Below are positions 32,637 to 37,822 of a DNA stretch of 37,822 nucleotides, piece after piece. The position numbers were made by a program, and so were the translations under genes. The DNA comes from an uncultured Alistipes sp. (lineage in GTDB: Bacteria > Bacteroidota > Bacteroidia > Bacteroidales > UBA932): positions 1 through 37,822 of the forward strand of contig UQUJ01000023.1 in NCBI GenBank assembly GCA_900544195.1, written 5' to 3'. Under the pieces are notes generated by a model, which saw only the letters and a program-made list of their open reading frames with translations, made no database searches and had not been told where the DNA came from. Position 1 is the stretch's first letter, and the number at the start of each line of letters is the position of its first letter.

Positions 32637-33619
32637 TTATTGCCACCGTGCTGATCAGCGTGGCATTGCTTGACGCGGTTGCCAAAGACAATACCGTCAG
32701 GAAGTTCAAAGGTGACACATTTAAGATCGTGCAGTTCACCGACATTCATTGGGTTGATGAGAAAAAGAACGTGAATGACAGCACTCTTGATTTCATGGAC
32801 AAGGTGATTCGTTCCGAGAAACCGGACTTGGCCGTCCTGACAGGAGACATTGTCACATGGAACTATGTGCCGGAAGCGATAACTGCATGGAAAAGGATCA
32901 TGAGATTCTTCTCCGACAGGAAACTCCACTATGTTGTGACTTTTGGCAACCATGATCCGGAAAATGACACACTCTCTACCAAATCGATAATGAAACTGCT
33001 TGGGAAAAGTCATTACAACCTTACTTTCAATGACGACTGTCTTTCAGGTCAAGGTAACTGCTATCTCCAAATCAAGGATAAGGATGGCAAAAGAAATCTC
33101 TGGAATCTTTATTTCTTTGACACCCATGACTACAATCACTCGGAAAATGTGGCCGGAGCCTATGGTTGGATCGACTTCGACCAGATAGCATGGTACCGGA
33201 AACTCAGCGACAGGCTGAACAACGGTCATCCTGAAAGGGTCCCAGCCATGGCGTTCTTTCATATTCCTCTCCCGGAATACGTACCGTCTGATTCATCCAA
33301 AGTGTACGGGAGCATCAAAGACATTGAACGAGGAGCCCCTGAATTAAACAGCGGTCTTTTTCATTCATTCGTTGAGAAAGGTGATGTCTTAGGGACGTTC
33401 TGTGGTCACGATCACAACGATGACTACATCTATGTCTATGACGGTATCTGCATGTGCTACGGACGCAAGACAGGGTTCAACATGGTCTATGAGGAACTTC
33501 TGAAAAGAGGTGCGAGAATAATTGTCCTGCATAAGGACAAACCGTCATTCGACACGTACATAATCGATCAGGAAGGACGTTGCCTTGATTTCAGTTTCGA
33601 CCGAAATAATCCCCGATAA
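32621..33619 (+). CDS. Calcineurin-like metallophosphoesterase, secreted
   Basis: A 332-residue protein with signal peptide (MYKRLIIATVLISVALLDAVA) and a complete metallophosphoesterase core: D41 and H43 (FTDIHW), D76 (LTGDIV), N110 and H111 (FGNHDPE), H214 (FFHIPLPEY), H263 and H265 (CGHDHND). The order and spacing fit the Dcr2/purple-acid-phosphatase-like branch often seen in Bacteroidota. Its start lies 16 nt inside the GH31 gene, so expression is tied to the PUL. A phosphate-removing enzyme fits a glycan carrying phosphoglycerol or phosphoethanolamine groups; a general phosphodiesterase role is also possible. Confidence 0.9.
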   Translation: MYKRLIIATVLISVALLDAVAKDNTVRKFKGDTFKIVQFTDIHWVDEKKNVNDSTLDFMDKVIRSEKPDLAVLTGDIVTWNYVPEAITAWKRIMRFFSDRKLHYVVTFGNHDPENDTLSTKSIMKLLGKSHYNLTFNDDCLSGQGNCYLQIKDKDGKRNLWNLYFFDTHDYNHSENVAGAYGWIDFDQIAWYRKLSDRLNNGHPERVPAMAFFHIPLPEYVPSDSSKVYGSIKDIERGAPELNSGLFHSFVEKGDVLGTFCGHDHNDDYIYVYDGICMCYGRKTGFNMVYEELLKRGARIIVLHKDKPSFDTYIIDQEGRCLDFSFDRNNPR

Positions 33620-33671
33620 TAATAAGACAGATTGAATTCCAGTAGCCAAGTAACTTTCCTCCAAATAGTTG

Positions 33672-34928
33672 TCAGATCAGTTCGCGGATGATCTCATCGG
33701 AGGTGAAGAGATGGTCTTCTGGGATGCGGATGCGGCCGCCTCGTTTTTCGAGGGCTCCTTCATCCAAAAGAGAGTCAACGGAGGCGCGGTCGGCCAATGA
33801 ATATAGTTCCGCGGCTTCCAAGCCTTTGTCAGTGCGGAGGGGGAGCATGATCCTCTCCACTCTGATGTCCTCGGGCGAAAGGGTCTCGGAGGTTCTTGAA
33901 TATGTCGCCGGGGAACCGTCCGGACTTCTGTGCGGAAGTTCCTGACTGTTCCAGGAGCGGGTGTCGCCGGTCAAGGAATGGGAGCCTGGTCCGAGGCCGA
34001 TGTACGGGACACGGCTCCAGTAGGCGCTGTTGTGGACGGCCTCGAAGCCGGGCCTGGCGAAGTTGGAGATCTCGTAATGATGGTAGCCTGCCTGTCTTAA
34101 TGTCTGACACAGAACGTCATACTGATGACGGCACTGTTCATCGGAAGCCTCTACGTAGCGTTCGTCCGCAACCATCTTGGCAAGGGCGCTTCCCTCCTCT
34201 ATTGACAGTTGGTAGGCGGAAATGTGCTCAGGATCAAGTTTCAATGCCTTTTCAATCGTGTCTTTCCAGACCTCATCCGTCAGTTGGGATAAGCCGAAGA
34301 TCAGATCTATGCTGATGTTCCGTACTCCGCACTCGCGAAGGATTCGGAAGGCTTCAAAGGCACGAGACGCGTCATGGCGGCGGTTCATCCAGCGGAGGAT
34401 TCCGTCGTCGAAGGACTGGATGCCCATGCTGATCCGGTTCACGCCAAGGGCAAGGAGTCCATGGACATATTCATGCCCTTTTTCCACGATGTCCTCAGGG
34501 TTCACTTCTACGGTGAACTCATCGAACGGCGGTGTCGGGACGGTCTCTTCGACAGGCCCGGTGACCGGGGGTAGCGGCTCTGCGACAGGATAGGCAGATT
34601 CTGGCAAACAACAATCAGACTGCTGTGACCCGGGAACCGAACGGAGTGGTCGCTGAGCCTGCCGAATCGCACCGGACGATGCAACAGCCTCGACGATTCG
34701 GGATAAAACATCAAGAGGAAGCACCGATGGGGTGCCTCCTCCTATGTAAAGGGTATTGACCGCATCATGGGCGGACATATTCATTGAAAGTTCCTCCTGA
34801 CGGTCACGGATTTCCGCGATGACGGCGTCCGCATATTCATTGAACGCCTGAGTGCTCCGGCATATTTCCGAATAGAAGTCGCAGTAGGTGCAGAAACTGC
34901 CGCAGAAAGGAACGTGGAGGTAGATCAC
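33672..34928 (-). CDS. hemW: HemW-like radical SAM protein with a repeat-derived insert
   Basis: A 418-residue radical SAM protein of the HemW (coproporphyrinogen oxidase-like, heme chaperone) family. The cluster motif CxxxCxxC is C9, C13, C16 (FCGSFCTYCDFY), followed by LYIGGGTPSVLPLD, FTVEVNPED, GVNRISMGIQSFDDGILRWMNRRH, ISIDLIFGLSQLTDEVWKDTIEKAL, HISAYQLSIEEGSALAK and HYEISNFARPGFEAVHNSAYW. I place the start at GTG 34928 (residue 1 before IYLHVPFC), 4 nt after the stop of the upstream gene; the open frame continues to 34988 but without similarity. Residues about 82-136 (IRQAQRPLRSVPGS.. to ..VPTPPFDE) are an insert where other members have only a short link, and its DNA contains a family-2 repeat. 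Confidence 0.9.
   Translation of the reverse strand: MIYLHVPFCGSFCTYCDFYSEICRSTQAFNEYADAVIAEIRDRQEELSMNMSAHDAVNTLYIGGGTPSVLPLDVLSRIVEAVASSGAIRQAQRPLRSVPGSQQSDCCLPESAYPVAEPLPPVTGPVEETVPTPPFDEFTVEVNPEDIVEKGHEYVHGLLALGVNRISMGIQSFDDGILRWMNRRHDASRAFEAFRILRECGVRNISIDLIFGLSQLTDEVWKDTIEKALKLDPEHISAYQLSIEEGSALAKMVADERYVEASDEQCRHQYDVLCQTLRQAGYHHYEISNFARPGFEAVHNSAYWSRVPYIGLGPGSHSLTGDTRSWNSQELPHRSPDGSPATYSRTSETLSPEDIRVERIMLPLRTDKGLEAAELYSLADRASVDSLLDEGALEKRGGRIRIPEDHLFTSDEIIRELI
34647..34670 (-). repeat. Family-2 repeat word inside hemW
   Basis: Plus strand reads TGGTCGCTGAGCCTGCCGAA then TCGC, the reverse complement of the TTCGGCAGGCTCAGCGACC core found in intergenic copies at 8274-8356 and 515-577. 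It lies within the insert of the HemW-like protein and is translated as part of RQAQRPLRS. Confidence 0.55.
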
Positions 34929-34932
34929 GGGA

Positions 34933-35847
34933 CTACCTAAGCAAGAGTTCCGTCTTGCCGAGGAACGCCTGGGAGGTGTAGGCCTCAACCGTGTATATTC
35001 CTGACTGATAGGAAGGAATGTCGTTGAGGTAGATGCTCAGGTCAACCTCCTTGCCCTCATAGTCCACCTCACGGGAAGCGGAGGCAACCATGGTCTGACC
35101 GTTGAAAGTGAACGAGGTCTGGCTGCTGTTGGTGAGCAGGATTCCGTCAGGATCCTTGACGCGCAGATATACTCTCACCGGTCCCTTCGGAGCCAGATCG
35201 TTCTCAACAAGACTCAGGGAGGCAAGGAGCCTTACGACCCTGCTGCTGCGGTCGGTGACCTTGTCGGAGCCATTGTAGGCGGCGACGCTCAAGCCTCTGG
35301 ATTTGATCACGGAGCCTGCGGCGACCTGACCGGAAAGATTCTCGACCTGTCCCTTGAGGTCCGCATTCTCGGCACGGCTCTCGGCTGCCTCGCGACGCGC
35401 GGCGGCGGCATCGGCTGTCAGCTTGTGGTTCAATGTGTTGAGAGAATCTATCTGCACAATGTAGCTCTTCATGATGCTGCGCAGGGTTCCGAGTTCCTTC
35501 TCGTACTGACGCATCTTGCGACGATTCGTGGCTTCAGTCTTCTGAATCCTCTCTATCAACTGGTTAACCTCTTCCTTAGAGGAATCCAGCTGGCTGTTGA
35601 TTGATGCGTAGTCGGACGAAAGGTTGTCATAATCACCCTTCAAGGCGATCATCTGCTGGGTAAGGTCCTCCTTCTCGGCGTTGAGGTCCTTGACAAGGCT
35701 GGACTTCGAGAACCAAATGTAAGCAAGTCCCGCGGCGAGCAGCACCGCCACCGCCACAAGAATCCACATCACTTTCTTGAGGCTTTCATTCTTTTTTTCC
35801 TGCTCTTCGCGCTCACGGCGCTCCTGGATAGGATCTATTTCTGCCAT
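34933..35847 (-). CDS. Single-pass membrane protein with long periplasmic coiled coil
   Basis: A 304-residue protein with a charged cytoplasmic N-terminus (EIDPIQERREREEQEKKNESLKK), one membrane helix (about 25-45, VMWILVAVAVLLAAGLAYIW), a coiled coil (about 50-185, many heptads such as LNAEKEDLTQQMIALKGDYDNL) and a C-terminal beta-rich domain (about 195-304) with LRVKDPDGILLTNSS and SGIYTVEAYTS. The type is common next to housekeeping genes in Bacteroidales; no function is known to me. It is the first gene of an operon with hemW and has a good -7 box upstream. Confidence 0.85.
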   Translation of the reverse strand: MAEIDPIQERREREEQEKKNESLKKVMWILVAVAVLLAAGLAYIWFSKSSLVKDLNAEKEDLTQQMIALKGDYDNLSSDYASINSQLDSSKEEVNQLIERIQKTEATNRRKMRQYEKELGTLRSIMKSYIVQIDSLNTLNHKLTADAAAARREAAESRAENADLKGQVENLSGQVAAGSVIKSRGLSVAAYNGSDKVTDRSSRVVRLLASLSLVENDLAPKGPVRVYLRVKDPDGILLTNSSQTSFTFNGQTMVASASREVDYEGKEVDLSIYLNDIPSYQSGIYTVEAYTSQAFLGKTELLLR

Positions 35848-35874
35848 AGTCTTTCGATTTAATGATTAATGACA

Positions 35875-35904
35875 CAAAAATAACAAAACTATTTCATATC
35901 TTTG
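35875..35904. promoter_or_regulatory. Overlapping divergent Bacteroidota promoters
   Basis: Plus strand TATCTTTG (35897-35904) matches TAnnTTTG and would give a leader of about 20 nt before ATG 35930. Minus strand has two exact matches, TATTTTTG (35875-35882) and TAGTTTTG (35884-35891), upstream of ATG 35847. Confidence 0.6.
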
Positions 35905-35929
35905 TTTGGTTAGCAAAAATCGGACTATT

Positions 35930-36400
35930 ATGAAATATTTTGTAAGAGCGGTCAAATACTTTTTCTATTTCACCATTCTTTTCGTGGTCATCATGGCCGC
36001 GCTTGTGTTCGTCGGAGTCGTCAAGGCTGATGTCAGCCTGATGTTCAGGGACGGCTACAAGTCCCTGTGGCAGATAGCCTTGCTGTTCGCTTTCGTCTCG
36101 GCGTTCTATCCAAGATTCGGCTTCATCAAAAGGTCTGTCTTGTTAAAAGGTGAATATTCCGAACTCCGTGGCGGGATTATTGAATATATGGAGACGCGCG
36201 GCTACCGTCTCGAAAGCGAGGAGGGCGAGAACATGACTTTCCGTCTGCGCTCAAAGTTCAGCGCCCTGTTCAAGATGTTCGAGGACAGGATCACGATGAC
36301 CCGCGAGCTTGGCGGCTTCGAGGTGGAAGGACTCACCAAGGAGGTGGTACGGATTGTCGGCGGGCTGGAGTACAAGTTCCGCGTGCTGGACGAAGAGTAG
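35930..36400 (+). CDS. Small two-TM membrane protein, conserved hypothetical
   Basis: A 156-residue protein with two membrane helices (about 10-32, YFFYFTILFVVIMAALVFVGVV, and about 47-64, WQIALLFAFVSAFYPRFGF) and a cytoplasmic C-terminal domain (RGGIIEYMETRGYRLESEEGENMTFRLRSK..). I do not recognise a function. The open frame could begin at a TTG (35906), but the -7 box at 35897-35904 puts transcription start after that codon, so ATG 35930 is the start. Confidence 0.8.
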   Translation: MKYFVRAVKYFFYFTILFVVIMAALVFVGVVKADVSLMFRDGYKSLWQIALLFAFVSAFYPRFGFIKRSVLLKGEYSELRGGIIEYMETRGYRLESEEGENMTFRLRSKFSALFKMFEDRITMTRELGGFEVEGLTKEVVRIVGGLEYKFRVLDEE

Positions 36401-36433
36401 CGCCCGACAGCTAAGCGATGAATATGTTCGATC

Positions 36434-36448
36434 GGTGCTGTCAGCACC
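36434..36448. repeat. Small hairpin GGTGCT-GTC-AGCACC
   Basis: Perfect 6-bp stem in the 86-nt gap between the two-TM gene and the DUF2007 gene, with no T run after it. It may be a weak terminator or a processing site. Confidence 0.35.
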
Positions 36449-36486
36449 ATTGAGACATAGATATAAACCTCTAATATTCAAAGATT

Positions 36487-36705
36487 ATGGCAGAAGAACT
36501 CAAGACTGTCGCGAAATTCGACAACGCGATGAGCGCCCACATCACAGCTGGCATGCTCAACGAGAACGGCATCCCTGCCGCAGTGTTCGGGGAGAACTCC
36601 TCCTACGTCTCACTGAACTATGTTGTTCCTGTCGAGGTCAAAGTCAACGCCGCCGACTACGACGCCGCCATGGCCATCCTCAACTCTGATGAGAAGGCCG
36701 AATAG
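36487..36705 (+). CDS. DUF2007-family small protein
   Basis: A 72-residue soluble protein whose core KTVAKFDNAMSAHITAGMLNENGIPAAVFGEN followed by VPVEVKVNAADYDAAMAIL is the ferredoxin-like DUF2007 (putative signal-transducing protein) pattern. Members are thought to bind small ligands or partners, but none is defined. Codon use is strongly biased, like the TPR gene, which suggests good expression. A strong terminator follows at 36777. Confidence 0.85.
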   Translation: MAEELKTVAKFDNAMSAHITAGMLNENGIPAAVFGENSSYVSLNYVVPVEVKVNAADYDAAMAILNSDEKAE

Positions 36706-36776
36706 CCCTCGTCGAATACACTGGCCGGTTTCAGGCGGTGAAGTGCTGTTCACTGACTCTCGATAGATTGTGAGAC

Positions 36777-36802
36777 ATTGCCCTCCATCTTGGGAGGGCA
36801 AT
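36777..36802. terminator. Bidirectional intrinsic terminator
   Basis: Perfect 10-bp stem ATTGCCCTCC / GGAGGGCAAT with a 6-nt loop, followed on the plus strand by ATTTG. It lies between the convergent DUF2007 and LysO genes and can serve both. Confidence 0.75.
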
Positions 36803-36860
36803 ATTTGTGAATATATTCATAGGCAACACATTACGCGACACGCAATGTCTTACATTGGTG

Positions 36861-37463
36861 TCAGATCGTGCACCATAACGTGACTATGAACGGGATGGAG
36901 AATTCGAGGACAAAGCCGTGGAAGAGGGAAATCACTGAATATTCCTTGCCGGAGGTTGCCATGATGATCGGAAGTGTGGTGTCCATTGATGTGACACCGG
37001 CGGCGGCTATCGGAGCGAGCGGGCCTCCGAATCTTGAAAGCAGCGGAGCCAGCAGAAGCGTGGCCATTTCCCTTATGATGTTGGACAACAAGGCGATGGT
37101 GCCGAGTTCGGCGCCACGGTAGCCGGTTATGAATATGCTGGAGAGGGAGTAGTAGCCGAATCCCGAACCGACGGCCAGACAGTCTGTGGCTGATCGTCCG
37201 GGCAGAATCAGGGCGGCCACAAGGGCCCCGGCAAATGTACCGAACAAGGTTCCGGCCGGGAGCAATGCCATGCGCACATCAAGGGACTTGAATCTGGAGA
37301 CAATATTCCTGTCGCTTCCCACCCCTATCCCCACGAAGAAGAGCAGGGCGCACAAGGCATAGAATGTCAGATCCCCTTCGACAAGTTTCTCGGGCACAAT
37401 TCCGGAGAGACCTGCGAGAATGCCGAGAACGAAGAAGCCTACTATCACAAGACTGCCTTTCAT
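36861..37463 (-). CDS. LysO-type lysine exporter, large C-terminal subunit
   Basis: A 200-residue, very hydrophobic protein matching the C-terminal two-thirds of LysO (YbjE, DUF340), which exports L-lysine. Features: LFFVGIGVGSDRN near residue 40, GSGFGYYSLSSIFITGYRGAELGTIALLSNIIREM in the middle, and AAGVTSMDTTLPIIMATSGKE near 155. Its ATG overlaps the stop of the 91-residue partner as ATGA (37460-37463), giving strict translational coupling. Together the two have about 291 residues, the size of the single E. coli protein. The two-gene form is frequent in Bacteroidota, so this is not a broken gene. Confidence 0.9.
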   Translation of the reverse strand: MKGSLVIVGFFVLGILAGLSGIVPEKLVEGDLTFYALCALLFFVGIGVGSDRNIVSRFKSLDVRMALLPAGTLFGTFAGALVAALILPGRSATDCLAVGSGFGYYSLSSIFITGYRGAELGTIALLSNIIREMATLLLAPLLSRFGGPLAPIAAAGVTSMDTTLPIIMATSGKEYSVISLFHGFVLEFSIPFIVTLWCTI

Positions 37464-37735
37464 GACTTTTTCTTTTCAGATTCAACATGACGCCACAAAA
37501 GCCAGGCGAAGAAACAGCTCCCGGCCAGTGACAACACCGCGATGAGCAACGCATCCAGTCCGAGTGACGGGAGCGACGAGATTATCTTCCTGTTTCCACC
37601 TACCTCGACTCCAAGAAGAAACAGCAGAGACCAGATCAGAATAGTCGTCAGCTTGGAGACCCATCCGCAATCTCTGTTTCTCAAAAGCCATCCGGCGGCG
37701 ATTCCCCCGAACAAGAATATTATAACTGTAAACAT
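37460..37735 (-). CDS. LysO-type lysine exporter, small N-terminal subunit (DUF340)
   Basis: A 91-residue membrane protein with three predicted helices (FTVIIFLFGGIAAGWLLR; LTTILIWSLLFLLGVEVG; ALLIAVLSLAGSCFFAWLLW) and the LLGVEVGGNRKII motif of the DUF340 N-terminal part of LysO. The open frame extends 17 codons upstream, but ATG 37735 starts the first helix as in the family. It is the first gene of the two-gene exporter operon. Confidence 0.87.
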   Translation of the reverse strand: MFTVIIFLFGGIAAGWLLRNRDCGWVSKLTTILIWSLLFLLGVEVGGNRKIISSLPSLGLDALLIAVLSLAGSCFFAWLLWRHVESEKKKS

Positions 37736-37774
37736 CCTACTTTTAACTTTGTTTAAGTAATCATGAGCCACTTG

Positions 37775-37798
37775 AAAAAGTGCCATTTGCCACTTTTT
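37775..37798. repeat. Inverted repeat upstream of the lysO operon
   Basis: AAAAAGTG and CACTTTTT are perfect 8-bp arms around an 8-nt loop, about 40-60 nt upstream of ATG 37735. It could be an operator, or a terminator of a gene beyond the window edge: its second arm ends in a T run on the plus strand. Confidence 0.4.
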
Positions 37799-37822
37799 AC
37801 CCCTTACAGAAGTATCTGCGAG

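Noticed and set aside
16460..33619. Starch (classical Sus) PUL, suggested by susCD plus GH31
   Set aside because: There is no GH13 or GH97, and two GH144 with a GH3 point instead to beta-1,2-glucan.
36861..37735. lysO broken by a frameshift
   Set aside because: The two parts overlap cleanly as ATGA and have matching start and stop signals; a two-gene form is common in this phylum.
1..37822. The GAATAT word as a polar chromosome-guiding motif (KOPS-like)
   Set aside because: The two orientations are nearly equal in number over the window, with no skew that follows one direction.
37736..37822. Lysine riboswitch upstream of the lysO operon
   Set aside because: Only 87 nt are available before the window ends and I see only one simple hairpin; the multi-stem L-box structure and its conserved loops are not recognisable.

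Overview
The window looks like the chromosome of a gut-type Bacteroidales (Bacteroidota). Evidence: a SusC/SusD pair, Bacteroidota-type promoters (TAnnTTTG at -7), two-FtsX-domain MacB-like permeases, a membrane-anchored Reg_prop/Y_Y_Y regulator, and DUF3109, U32 and split-LysO genes typical of the phylum. I see no rRNA, tRNA, CRISPR array, integrase or transposase gene.

Layout. (1) 1-9.9 kb: an export operon on the minus strand. It runs TolC-like outer-membrane factor, HlyD/MacA-like adaptor, MacB/LolD-like ATPase, then two large FtsX-type permeases. A sigma-54 (-24/-12) promoter and two 19-bp palindromes (probable enhancer sites) lie upstream of the first gene. Gaps between these genes are unusually full of short interspersed repeats. 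(2) 10.0-13.1 kb: a DUF3109 Cys-rich protein and an M16-fold protein without the zinc motif, both minus strand, divergent from (3) 13.2-16.4 kb: a secreted TPR protein and a U32/RlhA-like protein. (4) 16.5-33.6 kb: a polysaccharide utilisation locus (PUL). It has a transmembrane propeller regulator with a LuxR-type HTH, a minus-strand GH144-GH3 pair, and a divergent plus-strand run of susC, susD, a second GH144, GH31 and a metallophosphoesterase. Two GH144 proteins plus a GH3 point to beta-1,2-glucan as substrate. The GH31 and phosphoesterase suggest a decorated or alpha-linked form, such as bacterial osmoregulated periplasmic glucans. (5) 33.7-37.8 kb: HemW, a coiled-coil membrane protein, a small two-TM protein, a DUF2007 protein and a two-gene LysO-type lysine exporter.

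The most unusual signal is not a gene. The hexamer GAATAT/ATATTC occurs about 96 times by eye (about 16 expected from base composition). Its extended form TGAATATG/CATATTCA occurs about 30 times (about 1 expected). It appears on both strands, in all reading frames and between genes, and seems to force unusual codon choices. The octamer is dense in the flanking core genes (about 26 in 20.7 kb) and sparse in the PUL (about 4 in 17.2 kb), which suggests the PUL is a later arrival. Two families of short repeats are also confined to the flanks and seem to have expanded inside the coding sequences of hemW and the U32 gene.
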